Notes: generated from the sequence alone by a model not told the origin. Counted from the first letter of the stretch, positions 41,426-52,734 are shown. The stretch: DNA of 64,000 nucleotides from Salticus scenicus (GCA_963930645.1 OZ005660.1:249758731-249822730), one strand, 5' to 3'. Numbers and translations: made by a program.

Positions 41426-41443
41426 CTGGGCCCATAATCCAGA
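41426..41443 (-). other. copia primer-binding site, half tRNA-iMet type
   Basis: The plus strand here reads CTGGGCCCATAATCCAGA, next to the LTR. It matches the anticodon stem-loop of initiator tRNA-Met at 17 of 18 positions. Drosophila copia is known to prime from this internal half-tRNA region rather than from the tRNA 3' end. Confidence 0.8.
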
Positions 41444-43651
41444 TGTTAGACATTTTAAGGTCTATCTTAAACAAACTTATATTAAGCAGAAAAAACTGCA
41501 ATAGAATTATTTTAGAAAATTTCAATTTGACTAGTATGTAAAAGTTTCAGACTCAGTAAAGACAAAAATATTTTTAAACAAAAATTAATTTATTCATGGA
41601 AATATAATAGATTAGGAAAAAACAATTATAACAATTATTAAGAAACAATTTAATATAAATATATATATATAACAAAATTTTCAAATTCAATATAACAAAA
41701 TTAATTCTCAACATCAATTCAAAATCATATTACCTCTCCAATCACATATTTGGGTTACTTGATAATACATGGAAGAAAAACGAAGTCTTTTCAAGTTCTT
41801 TTACATGGTCTACGCATGACCAATGTGGAAGATGGAACAAACAACATCACTTCACACCAGCACAAGCATTTTTACCAGAAGAACGATCAGATACATATAC
41901 TGTAACACCGAAACCATATTGAAGAAAAACAGATTAAACATTAGTTGAAAATCAAAAACTCTGCACAAGAATTTCCGAAGATCGCGGTCGCCAAATGACC
42001 AGCGAATACCATTGGAAAAAATAAAGTTCAGCTAAACTATACCACACTTCATGGTCACCAAATGACCAATGAATAGAGCGTGTAAATTACTTGAAGATCG
42101 CGGTCGCCAAATGACCAGCGAATGCCATTGAAAATTAAAGTCAGCTAAACTATACTACACTTCATGGTCGCCAAATGACCAATGAATGGAACGTGTAAAT
42201 TACTTGGTTTGAACTTAATTTTAGTAGAAGATCAAAGTCAACTCGTGGTCGCCAAATGACCAACGATCTCGATAAATCATTAAAGTTCAAAAAGCAAATT
42301 TAGCATAAAAAGTCCTCAAATAAACTAATCATTTAAACTTCTGAAGAAACTATTGCATCTCAAAAAAAACTCAAACTTGAACGATTGTAAACATATATTA
42401 ACATTATAAAACTATCAAACTTAACAGCAACAATTTAACATTCGATTTACCTAAATATTTAAATATGAGTTCATCGTACAGAACATAACTATTCCAAAAG
42501 AACAGCCGCCCGCAGCTATTCAAACCGGGACTCCAAGCCAAGGCTAGCAGGAGCACACTAGAACTGAACTCAGCTGAAACTGAAGTATCTCCCAAACATC
42601 ACGGCCTTATATTCTATCCAAACAAACCGATCTGCATAACAACGTTGACCGCCGCGCCACGACATCCGGTGGTGAAAATTGAAACATAATAAAAAAATGA
42701 CAATTTCCAAGAAGTGGCAACAGCCCAAACAAGAAAGATTATGCAGATGAGAAATGGCAACGCCGATATAGTAAACAAAGTAACGATCACGGAGTAATAT
42801 TAATAGGAGTTGAAGGTCCAATGGGAGAAAGCTACGAAACTGTGATCTAAATTTTTGGTAAATATTGAGGGCGCCACTTGTCATTCCTCCCTACTTCGGC
42901 GCGGATATACTGTTGTTTTCAATAGAATTTTGCTGAAGTACATTTAAAATTTTTTATTTTAAGCAATTTAATTTCTTTGTAAGTTCTTAAAACTGCATAA
43001 TTCAGATGTTTCAAATAAATGCTTCGTTCCTAGAGTTAAAACAGGCTATGATAGTGATAAGAAAAACAAAAAAAAGCCCTAGAAGAAAAATAAAGTCCGA
43101 ATTCGTGTTTTCTGCACCTAAAGTAAGTTTTTTTTTTTTCTTTACAAAATTTCATCCATTCTCCTTCCTCCCAATTGTCTGTTTTAGCTAGCTTCGGTTC
43201 ATAAGAATCGTCCTTTTTTAAAAGCTTTCTTTCAAAGTAAAATTAGTATAAAATGGCTCTTAAAAAAAACATGTTGGTTAGAATACTCAGTTTAATGAAA
43301 TTTACTTTCAATCGAAATTTTTTCAGCTTGATATTATTTTTAAAAAAATAATTAAAACGAGACATTTCCCCATTGAATAACATTGCGGAAGCTGGAGAGA
43401 AGGAAGGATTGCACGCTGGCGCCATCTGTAAACATTAGAAAACAACATCACAAAATTTCAGCGTTACCTTCTTCTCCTGTCTTTTTACTCCGTGGTAACG
43501 ATGTTTGAAAAGAATAGATGCAAAGTAAATTTTAAATATCAAAAAGGATTTAATAAATAAAGGTAAGTTTAAATATATATTTTTAAGATAAAACAATAAG
43601 TAAATTCAAATATTTCTTAATTTTAATATGAGGACATTGATATGGATATCA
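41444..43651 (-). repeat. 5' LTR of the copia element (right side), with insertion
   Basis: It is 2208 bp. Without the 707-bp transposon at 42788-43494 and its 8-bp duplication it is about 1493 bp, near the 1509 bp of the other LTR. The difference is a small rearrangement in the GGTCGCCAAATGACC repeats. Because the 5' LTR carries the promoter, this insertion may have silenced the element. Confidence 0.92.
42788..43494. mobile_element. 707-bp DNA transposon in the copia 5' LTR
   Basis: It begins CACGGAGTAATA and ends TTTTTACTCCGTG. The 8-bp duplication GTAACGAT is on both sides (42780-42787 and 43495-43502). The empty site is seen in the other LTR at about 26066-26073. It has no transposase. 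An 8-bp duplication fits hAT or P superfamily; the CACGG ends are not the common hAT CAG. Confidence 0.9.
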
Positions 43652-43656
43652 AAGTC

Positions 43657-44079
43657 CATTATTCGGCCCAGGCCGAATAATTTTGTAAGAAATGTTTTTA
43701 TTTATATTTACACTATAAATAAAAACATTATATTACACAATAAAATTTTTTAATTTTAGAATTTATATTTGTCATGTATTGTGAAAATTTTATTTGAAAT
43801 TAACTAATATCCTCCCCCCCCCCCCAAAAAAAAAAAAAAAAATCTTTCATACCTTGAATAAATTTTAATGTAAGGATCATGTAAAAACTTTTATACTATA
43901 TCAATAAGTGCAAAACATATATCTGTAGTAAGCTAACATAATCTGTTAAATTTAAAATTAATGTATTCAAAATTGTCCCAACTGAACCATACAAGCAAAT
44001 TCTGATTTTTGTCAAAGCATAATGAAAAATTTAATATTTATCTTTCATTATTTAATAATAATAAAAGAAAATCCTTCCA
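43657..44079. other. Outer hAT-type element, left interior
   Basis: It begins with TTCGGCC-type motifs (CCATTATTCGGCCCAGGCCG) continuing those at 24625-24708. The rest is AT-rich with C and A runs and no ORF. Confidence 0.6.
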
Positions 44080-44560
44080 GTTATATTTTTAATTATTTGG
44101 GGCGGGACAAAAAATTAGAAATTGAGTTAGACCATTTAAATTTGTTATACATAGGTTTTGGGAGCCTAAAACTCGAATGAGGATATTTTCGAAAGTGTAA
44201 AATTATTAGGAGGTGGGGGGCAGGAAGACAAAAAATTAGAAATTGAGTTAGACTGTTCAAAATTGGTATGTATAGGTTTTGGGGGCCTAAGAGTCGAATG
44301 AGGATATTTTAGAAAGTGTAAAATTATTAGGGAGCAGGAGGGGGGCAAAAACATAGAAATTGAGTTAGACCATTCAAAACTGGTATATATAGGTTTTGGG
44401 GCCTACAAGTTGAATGAGGATATTTTCGGAAGTGCTACATTATTAAGGGGAGGCGGAAAAAGGGACTAGGGAATAAAAAAAAATAGAAATTGAGTTAGAC
44501 TGTTCAAAATTGGTATATGTAGGTTAATTAGGAGGGGCAGGAAAGTTGGGGAATAAATAT
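44080..44560 (-). repeat. Diverged 120-bp tandem repeat, four units
   Basis: AGAAATTGAGTTAGAC recurs at about 44115, 44238, 44356 and 44486, each followed by a TATAGGTTTTGGGG-type block and a G-rich tail. It is the reverse complement family of 13380-14040. Confidence 0.85.
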
Positions 44561-44600
44561 GCCTATCCCTTAACCTGCATGCACAGTGCGCACGGGTCTA

Positions 44601-44617
44601 CGCTGCCGACGGCAGTG
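44601..44617. repeat. Hairpin of the 147-bp satellite type
   Basis: CGCTGCC GAC GGCAGTG folds into a 7-bp stem with one G-T pair. GGGACCCGG follows, as in the array units at 14.5 kb. Confidence 0.6.
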
Positions 44618-44984
44618 GGGACCCGGTGTAAGTTTTTACTCGATCAAGTTTTTTTTTTTTTTTTTTCTTTTATATGGAATTTTGAGAATTCATTCATTAT
44701 AGTGATTCGTTTAAAAATAGTGACCCGCTAGCTGGCGAAGATCACTAGTATCTATTAAAATATGACTAGATAATACCTCATAAGAAACTTGCAAAGAATT
44801 ATTATTATTGAGGCAATTTTTAAGCCGAACATAGCCGAATATTTTTTTCAGAATCAAATAATGGTTTTAAAAATTTGTATAAAAATAACTTTTTAAAAAG
44901 AAAATAATACATTTTAGTTATGAAATGTACAAGAATTGTGCATATAGTGCATACTATACTATGTTTTTAGACAAAAATGAGTTC

Positions 44985-45081
44985 ATTATTCGGCGGCCGA
45001 ATAGGCCGAATATTCGGCTATAATTTGGCCGATTAATTGGTATTCGGTTATTCGGCCAAACCATTGTTCGTTGCATCTCTA
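44985..45081. repeat. Right terminus of the outer hAT-type element
   Basis: Clustered CGGCCGAATA and ATTCGGC motifs run up to the terminal GTTCGTTGCATCTCTA, the inverse of the left end. Confidence 0.8.
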
Positions 45082-45089
45082 TTCTGCAC

Positions 45090-45121
45090 ATTAGATTTTG
45101 AGATAATCAAAATCTAATGTG
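45090..45121. repeat. Perfect palindrome beside the outer hAT-type insertion
   Basis: ACATTAGATTTTGA (from 45088) is followed after a short loop by TCAAAATCTAATGT. The sequence beyond it (GATCCACACCATTTTTTCATT) is the inverse of that left of the element at 24597-24620, so the element landed in a pre-existing inverted repeat. Confidence 0.7.
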
Positions 45122-45273
45122 CAGATCCACACCATTTTTTCATTACTCTTGTTTAAATTTATGTGAATATTGGTCAATAGGGGCTGCTGCTATGTTATAA
45201 TTTTCTTTGTTTCTAAAAAGCTTTACCTCAAATTTTAATGTACACAATTACATCCTCCCCCCCCCTACTCTTG

Positions 45274-45473
45274 NNNNNNNNNNNNNNNNNNNNNNNNNNN
45301 NNNNNNNNNNNNNNNNNNNNNNNNNNNNNNNNNNNNNNNNNNNNNNNNNNNNNNNNNNNNNNNNNNNNNNNNNNNNNNNNNNNNNNNNNNNNNNNNNNNN
45401 NNNNNNNNNNNNNNNNNNNNNNNNNNNNNNNNNNNNNNNNNNNNNNNNNNNNNNNNNNNNNNNNNNNNNNNNN
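45274..45473. other. Assembly gap of 200 N
   Basis: Exactly 200 N, bounded by a C run on the left and a TA microsatellite (45474-45506) on the right. The round size suggests a fixed gap rather than a measured one, so distances across it are unreliable. Confidence 0.98.
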
Positions 45474-45506
<33 letters not shown>

Positions 45507-45508
<2 letters not shown>

Positions 45509-47049
45509 TAAAAGTGTGAAGGTATACGTGCACTGCGCACACATATTCCTTCTGAAGTCAAATTTTTATTCTTAATAAAATAAAATTAAAAAAATCATTT
45601 CTCATCATGTACAAAGTCGGACCGGGTCCCCATCTTTCGAATAATGTATTAAAAATAATTTAATGATGATTAGAAATTGTAATATTGAAATTTGAAAATG
45701 TTACAGCGCCATCTGGCGGTAGAAATTTCTGTAATCTACTGTTCAATTCCAAATCAATAATGCTTTCTAATGATATATTCCTTATGAAATTATTTTAATT
45801 AGTAGCTTAGAAACAAAAGAAAACTGATTCAGGACACCTCAAAATGTGTAAATCGGGTGAAATCTCGAATCCCATTTTCGATAATATAAAAGTACTTAAA
45901 AATGTCTTTCGAATGATGTATTAAAAATAATTTAATCGTAATTATAATTTGAAATACGCGTATTAGAATAAAATTTAATTTGCTATTAAAATGTAAATTT
46001 TTTGCTTATTCTTAGAAATCAGTGAAATTTGAACAGCAACTTAGTGTTGTGATGAAAACTCTGCATAATAAGTCTTTTGTGCGACAAAGGAAAATTGAAG
46101 AATATTGAAATTTTCAATTTTTATTCCCAATACAAAAAACGTGACCTCATTAAATACCAGATGTTTTTTCCTTTCTATTCAAGACTGCAGACGATCGTCT
46201 GCAGTGTTAAAATGCTTGTGATTTCTTGCCACCGGTTTTTTTTTAGTTTGGTTAATTTAAAAAAATATAATTGTCCGTTCGATAAGCCGTTTAAACCATC
46301 GGATTGATAAAAATCGGCCCTTTCATTTGATACCATATTTGTAACGATACGACTGATATTTCTAATTTATTTTCCACTTTTTCCGTTAGAGTGTCTCTTT
46401 TTAAGCAAATAGCCATGAATTTTCAGTCATTTTTCGATCGACATAGCTCAACATTTTAATTAATATCTCCGCTAATTACGGTCGCATCGCTCAGCGAATT
46501 ATCGCGATGTCGAGATGAAGAAATTCTGCGTCTGTCGACACCGGTTTCGAGGCGCTGTGACCATTAGCGCTGGAGCTTTAGCGGGCACAAAGCATTTCTC
46601 ACAGTCAGACAGACAGATGCGCACAGATTTTCATAATATAAGGAGATTATGAATAATAAAAGTATTAGTTTTAGTTTTTATACAGAAGTTTTTTTTAAGT
46701 GAATTGTTATTCGAAAGTTGCAGACAAAAACTGTCCGCAGACCGCTTTTCTGTGTCCGCAACTATGTCGCGGTGTTTCTGCCACTGGGTCGAAATCCATC
46801 GTTTCATGTCTTATTAACAAAATTTACCTTTATCATGGCTAATTGCTCAAATAAGCGATTGTTTCTCTTTTTCTCTAAATAAAGATAGGGAAATATTTTC
46901 ACTGCTATAATGGACGAAATTCGTGCTATTTCTGAAAAGTGATATCACAGGTGTTAAATACATATATTGAGTCAAAAATCAGCAAGATTTCTGACTTTTT
47001 TTGCCGTATGTTTTCTGATTACATAATTTTTGCATCTGATTACCGAAAT
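45507..47049. repeat. Repeat-rich DNA, no gene seen
   Basis: CGCCATCTGGCGG (about 45708) and a CpG-containing block ending ACAGTCAGACAGACAGATGCG (about 46420-46621) look like pieces of arthropod interspersed repeats. Short ORFs here are AT-rich and unconvincing. Confidence 0.45.
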
Positions 47050-47350
47050 GTATGCAATTTTCTCATCTTTTGAAATACTGAATCAGTTCAAGTTGGACAT
47101 TGAACTTATCATACAAATATCTTGGATGAATTTTGTTCCAACATTTACCTAGTTTCCAAGTTGCAGCCACTTGAAATCAGGCTGCTACTTGAAAATGTGC
47201 CACCACGATAACTTTTAGAATACTAAACTGGTTCAGATCAAAGTTGGGGAGTGAACTTAATACAATTCAATTCAATTCAAATATCTTGGATAAGTTTGCT
47301 AGGCAACTTGCTCTACCATTTTGTTTCCAAGTGGCGGCCACTTAAAATTT
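47050..47350 (+). repeat. Two-unit direct repeat (CAAATATCTTGGAT), family C
   Basis: Units near 47080 and 47225 share GTTCA-AGTT-GGA, GAACTTA, CAAATATCTTGGAT and TTTCCAAGT-GC-GCCACTT. A reverse-oriented relative lies at about 63520-63770. Confidence 0.7.
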
Positions 47351-47359
47351 TTTTATTAG

Positions 47360-47760
47360 AATGGGGCGTACTTTATTCTCATCGAGATCATCTCGAGATC
47401 GAGAGTGACGTCTTTCGTTATTGTCTAGAAACGATACTTCAATAACGAAGTGTGCAGGAATTGGTACTTTATTCCTCTCGTCCGATAAGTGAAATCGAGA
47501 TGATATTCGTCAGTGAATCGACAGTAAGTCCCTCCCTTCGAAATGACATAACAACGAAGGAGGGGTTACTTTTAGCTTCATCTCCGCATTTTTTAACCAA
47601 TGAAAAAATAAAAAACTATTTTCTGAGATTCATAGCGAACGTTAACTGTAATCGGCTTCGGATCGCACATGCGGTCTGTTTGTTTGTTGTCGAATTGTTT
47701 ACAAACAAATTGCATGCGTTTATTATTTTAATGATAATAGTACTCTCCTTCTAAAAAAAT
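47360..47760. other. CpG-containing block of unknown nature
   Basis: It stands out by CpG content (CGAGATCATCTCGAGATCG near 47380, GACGTC at 47408) and a CCAAT box (about 47599). An ORF from 47452 (100 codons, MQELVLYSSRPISEIEMIF...) has no recognisable domain and a hydrophobic AT-rich tail. It may be a promoter, a gene relic or a repeat. I cannot decide. Confidence 0.25.
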
Positions 47761-48461
47761 GAAAACATTATTTATGTAATGGGATTGGTGGTTTCTAGAT
47801 GTACAAATTATAGAATAGATGCAACCGAATTTTAAACCTTTTCAGATACTCATTTTCTTTGTATTTAACATATTAAAGTATTTATATTTTTAATATAAGA
47901 TGTAATTTTTTGTGTGTGAGTGTGTTCAGTCTTTATTACATTTTAGCAATGCCATTGAGCCTATTTTAAAGCATGAAGCATGCAAATTTTCTTTCATTTA
48001 AATGCAAGAAGCAAATGTACTTAAAGTGACTGCAAGAAGAAAATTTATTTAAACTTTGTCAGTCTCAATAGAAACAATAAATTGTAAACAGGAATTCTTT
48101 CTCTAATACTTTTTTTTAATGATCATTAGTTGATTATGAATGTATCGTTAAGTTATCTTAATTTACCTATTGCACTTTTATTACGTAGAAATTGCTTAAT
48201 AACATCAATACTTTAAATTAGCCATATTAAAGAAAATATAGTAATGGAGGTAAGTTTTAAAAATTAATTAAAAAATTAAATTTATTAGAGCTAGTATATT
48301 TAATTGTTCTTATAATTGAACTTAAGTCATCAAAGGATAATTTTATTTGGTAAAAAATAATTATTTTTGATCGATGTAGTATTCAGTGGCATTAAATCTT
48401 CTGTTACTCTGGTTATTGCTGCATTTAAAAAAATACTTTACTATATATGTATGTATGTAAA
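47761..48461. other. AT-rich DNA, nothing recognised
   Basis: No ORF, element end or RNA gene was seen. Confidence 0.45.
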
Positions 48462-48600
48462 TACAGTCAAACCTCATTAACATGAACATTGTTAATATGA
48501 TTTACTTTTAACATGAAGTGTTTCCACAATCCTCATCAAAATGAATGTTAGTTTCTGATACCATGAACAATTCGAACAATTCATATACTCAAAGTGTACA
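48462..48600. mobile_element. TA-flanked MITE, copy 2 (partial)
   Basis: TACAGTCAAACCTCATTAAC followed by ATGAAC, TTACTTTTAACATGAA and TTAGTTTCTGATACCATGAA parallels 22930-23060 in order. The right terminus is missing. Confidence 0.65.
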
Positions 48601-49127
48601 CAAGTACCTATTACTAATTAATGGAGCACAAAATTTTGTTTGAGATAGAGTTATTCAGTAATATTTTTTCTTGTACACGAAGCATACAGACATGTCTATT
48701 ACTTTTAATAAAAAAGCACCACAAAACTGCTGTTGTAAAAAATGTTACTTACAAATTTTGAATAAACACCATATAAAATGCAATAAACTCGCAACTTATT
48801 CAAAGTTTGTAAGTAATATGTCTATTACTTATTCCTGCGATTGGTAATTTTGAGCCAGTACATATGTGATTTTGAGTTTTAATTTTTTTTATTTGTGACA
48901 ATTATAATTCCATACTTATTCAGTATTTATTTTTTTTTATGGAAATTTTCTTTTATATATGTATTGCTTCTGATCAAATTGCTTTTCTTCGATGTGTTTT
49001 CTTGTTTGGTTATATCACTGAGAAGCTCCCTTTTCTATGCTGCCAGTGGAGGGTTACTATTCGGAATGGTGCCATCCTGGTGAATTCCAGAAAGTAATGA
49101 AATAGAAAAGGAAAAATATAATATGAT
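48601..49127. other. AT-rich DNA with part of a foldback arm
   Basis: ATAAACACCATATAAAATGC and CAATAAACTCGCAAC (about 48762-48796) match the arm of the foldback at 49294. The rest is featureless. Confidence 0.45.
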
Positions 49128-49293
49128 AGGGATGCACCGAATATTCGGTATTCGGCCAAATCAAACTATTCGACTAGCCGGCTAGTTAGAACGCACAAAA
49201 ATTCAAAAAATAATAATAATAATAATAATATTAATTTGAAAAAAAAATTACCATTTTTAATTAAGATTTTCAGAGTAATTAAGAAATATAATA

Positions 49294-49521
49294 ACTACAG
49301 AACTTTGGATAAACACCATAAAATGCAATAAACTCGCAACAATTGTTTTGGGTCAAAATAACACACTTCGTCAAACGAACAAAGTAGGCACGAGTGCTGC
49401 AGTCAAAGTGGCTACGCGCCGTTGCCACTTTGTTCGCCTGACGAAGGGTCATGTGTTATTTCGACCCAAAACAATTGTTGCAAGTTTATTGCCTTTTATG
49501 GTGTTTATCCAAAGTTCTGTA
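49294..49521. repeat. Foldback with about 90-bp arms
   Basis: ACTACAGAACTTTGGATAAA...CAATTGTTTTGGGTC on the left is matched inverted on the right (GACCCAAAACAATTG...TTTATCCAAAGTTCTGTAG). The short spacer is near 49388-49428. Confidence 0.85.
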
Positions 49522-50026
49522 GTTATTACTTTAAAACGTCAGTTCTGTGGTGCTTTATTATTATAATTATGAAACAGTTTATATTTAAAAGAAAACAATT
49601 ATTTCATCTAATTTCAAGTAACATTAAAGAAAATTATTAGTTACATTAATCTTAACAATTAATAATATCTAACAAAAGTTGTCTTTATCAATAACAGTAT
49701 AACGATACGTTTCTAAGTTGAGTTAAGAAAGAACGTACATAATTCACATGATGTTACAAGTTACAATCTAGGAAACTTGAAGAGATCAAACACAGGTCGG
49801 ATCTATATCTGGCAAGTAAAATGACACAAGTCATAAATTAGCAGTTTTTAACTTGTCACTAAAAAATGTATATGAAGTGCCCCAACAGGCACGAAGAGTA
49901 TCGCATCCCTATCTCACAATTTATTCACATGAGAGTGAGAGGCATTTACAACAGTTTTGATATAGGTTATCCAGTACGTTGTTACTTTTAAATTGATTTT
50001 TCTCAAATGCTGCGTTTCTGTTTTTT

Positions 50027-51217
50027 ACTTTCTCTTACCCATAGGGTCGAGAAAGTATTGTTTTAAGGTCAAATTTTTATTATATTTACATGATCTGAGG
50101 TCCCCTGAATACGAAAATCATGTTTTTAGCGAATGGTCTGTGTGTCTGTCTGTTATCAGCATATTTCAAGAACAAATAGTAGCAGAAATTCCAAACTCGG
50201 TATTCTAAATGTGTATTATATAGGGAGGCTAAAGTAAGCTTTTCGTTGAGATGAAGGAAATGGTTCGTGTACAGGGACACTCAAAATATTCAAATGCATT
50301 GCGTCTATGGGGGAAATTGCAGGCAAGTAGAGTCTATAGGTGCAGTCTATAGATGTTAAACCTATAAACTGCACTAAACCAAATGAAACGAATATATATT
50401 TGGAAGGGGGGGGGGGAGTCCTCCCTCGAGGGAAGTAATTTTTCATGATGGGTATCTTTCAAAAGAGCTCGCCAATACCTTTAAGAAGAATTGTTTAACT
50501 ATCGATCTGTGATAATTTAAAATAAAGTTATCGACTTTTTTCATTTTTAACAAAAAATTTTTTTTAATGTAATATTGAGAATAAATTTTTACTTTCTCTT
50601 ACCAGTAAGGTAGAGAAAGTATTTTTTTTTTTGGGTCAAATTTTCGAAAGTGAGATTTTGTTATATTTGCATGTTTTAAGGTCTCCTGAATACGAAAATC
50701 ATGTTTTTAGCGGTTGATCTGTGTGTATGTGTCTGTCTGTTATCAGCATATCTCAAAAACAAATAATGGCAGAAAGTTTAAACTTGATATTCTAAATGTG
50801 TATCATATAAGGATGCTACACTAAACTTTTCATTAAGATCAAGCAAATGGTTTGTGTACAGGGACATTCAAAAGTATTCAAATACATTATGTCTTTGGAG
50901 GAAATTGCAGGTAAGTAGAGTTTAAAATCTATAGAGTGCACCAAACAAAATGAAACGTATATTTTTTGTAACAGAGATAGTCAACTGGGAAAAAAAAAAT
51001 TGTGTATGTAGAAGCCTTGCCTCCCCCCCTCCGGGGGGGAAGTCCCCCCTCGAGGAGAGTAAATTTTCATGATGGGTATCTTTCAAAAGAGCCCGCAAAT
51101 ACCTTTAAAACGAATGGTTGAACCATCGATCTGCGATAATTTAAAATAAAGTTATCGATTTTTTCCATTTATAAAAAAAAAAAAGAAAATTTTTTTAATG
51201 TAATGTAATGTAATTAA

Positions 51218-51261
<44 letters not shown>

Positions 51262-52224
51262 TTTTTTTTTTATTTATTTATTTTTTTTTTTTTTTAATAT
51301 TTAGTGTTATACTACTTCTCTAATATGGAAATCGTCGATAACTTTTTTAAATAATAATTTTAATAAATTATTTTTTTAAAACAGAACTATTTTTTAATAA
51401 CTAAATCAAATTCTATTGAAATGCATGTGCATTAATGAAACGGGGGATTGAGGTGGGCGGTAGCCCCCCTTACACAGAACTAATTATCACATAAAACTGT
51501 TACGAAGATTGACTTGTTTAACATAGGTTTACAAAACAGTACTTGTTATCTTACCTCTTAATCTCCAACCTGTATTTGAGGGGCAAACATACAAACCGTG
51601 TTTTCTCCTTCGGATACAAATTTTCAGACAACACAAAGACTGATAAATTAAAAAATAACTAAACTTAAAAACTAATTTCCGTTTGTTTAAATGTATTACT
51701 AGATACTAGGACAATATGTAGACATATCTAGGAAGATATGTAGACATACTACTTTTATGTTAAGTTTAAAGAAAAATTACTAACTCAAGTTTTTATTTTT
51801 GGAGAAAACACGGTTTCAATGTTTGCTCCTCATTTATAGTATTAAATTTCAGGGTAAGAGAAAGTCGTGTGAGTGGCACACCAGATTATTTTATTTATAT
51901 TTAGTGCGATACTACTTCTCTAATATGGAAATCGTCTGCATTATCATAAAAGATAATTTGTTTAAATAATAATTTTAATATATTATTTTTTAAAAACAGA
52001 ATTATTTCTTAATAACCAAATTAAATTCTATATAAATGTAGGTGTATTAATGAAACGGGGTTTGACAGGGGCTAACGCCCCCTCACACAAAACTAATTAT
52101 CATATAAAACTCTTCCGAAGCCTAATTTGAATTGTTTAACATAGGTTTACATAACAGTACTCGTTATCTAACTCTTAATCTCCAACCTGTATTTATAGTA
52201 ATAAATTTTAGGGTAAGAGAAAGT
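50027..52224. mobile_element. Nested element with ACTTTCTCTTACCC ends, both ends duplicated
   Basis: The left ends are at 50027 and 50591, each followed by about 560 bp of matching sequence (CCTGAATACGAAAATCATG, GTCTGTCTGTTATCAGCATA). The right ends, the inverse GGGTAAGAGAAAGT, are at 51852-51865 and 52211-52224, each after about 350 bp of matching sequence (TACTTCTCTAATATGGAAAT). The order left-left-right-right suggests one copy inserted in another, or segmental duplication of the ends. A TA microsatellite is at about 51218-51256. Confidence 0.75.
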
Positions 52225-52734
52225 TGTGTGAGTGACACACCAGATTATTCGTTTTAGAGTGGGTGCAAAAGAAAGCTTGCACGTTTATTAAGATTCCAGA
52301 CAGTTAATAATTTTCTTTGACTGTGAGTCCAGCATTACACCACTACTTATGTTTGATAATATTTCCTAACATTTTTCTACATTTATATAAACCATAGGTT
52401 CTGAATATTAGTTTTTTGTAAAAAAATTTTTACTATTAAAAAAATAAAATATTACTAAATGTAAATGGTATTACTGAAAACGTTTACAAAAAATTAGCTG
52501 ATTGACACTTGAATATAAATAAATTAGCCAGCCGATTATTCGGTATTCGGCCGAATAGTTACTATTCGATTTGAAAAATATTCGGTCAAAACTGCTATCC
52601 AGTGCATCCCTAATATGAATACTTTTTTTCAAATTTTTTTTTTTTTTTGAGGTGCTTGCATATTATCCTCATGCCACTAAACAATCGCCAATTTTTAAAT
52701 ATAAATAATGTGGTAAATTTATAATTAACTAGCA

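Larger units (their letters stand above)
24714..43651 (-). mobile_element. Ty1/copia retrotransposon, interrupted twice
   Basis: The LTRs (24714-26222 and 41444-43651) share TGTTAGACATTTTAAGG at one end and GGATATCA at the other. The 5-bp duplication AAGTC flanks the element (24709-24713 and 43652-43656). It reads right to left: primer site, Gag-protease-integrase-MBD ORF, UGA, RT, RNase H, polypurine tract. A 10.3-kb hAT-type element splits RT from RNase H. A 707-bp transposon sits in the 5' LTR. Without those two insertions it would be about 7.9 kb. The LTRs differ at only a few sites plus a small indel near 25300/42050, so it is young but older than the gypsy copy. Confidence 0.93.
24625..45081. 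mobile_element. Outer hAT-type element, interrupted by a copia insertion
   Basis: The left end TAGAGATGCAACGATTATTC and its inverse at 45071-45081 lie within an 8-bp duplication TTCTGCAC (24617-24624 and 45082-45089). Both ends are rich in TTCGGCC motifs. Only 24625-24713 and 43657-45081 belong to it. The rest is the copia element with its AAGTC duplication. No transposase ORF remains. It carries an internal 120-bp repeat array (44080-44540). Confidence 0.88.
49128..52611. mobile_element. Non-autonomous hAT-type element with TATTCGG repeats
   Basis: The left end is AGGGATGCACCGAATATTCG. The right end is the inverse of AGGGATGCACTGGATAGC. The flanks AATATGAT (49120-49127) and AATATGAA (52612-52619) are a one-mismatch 8-bp duplication. 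Subterminal ATTCGG motifs occur at both ends. The interior is filled by other repeats, with no transposase. Confidence 0.78.

Noticed and set aside
45207..45575. ORFs spanning the N gap
   Set aside because: Their length is made of unknown bases and a TA repeat.
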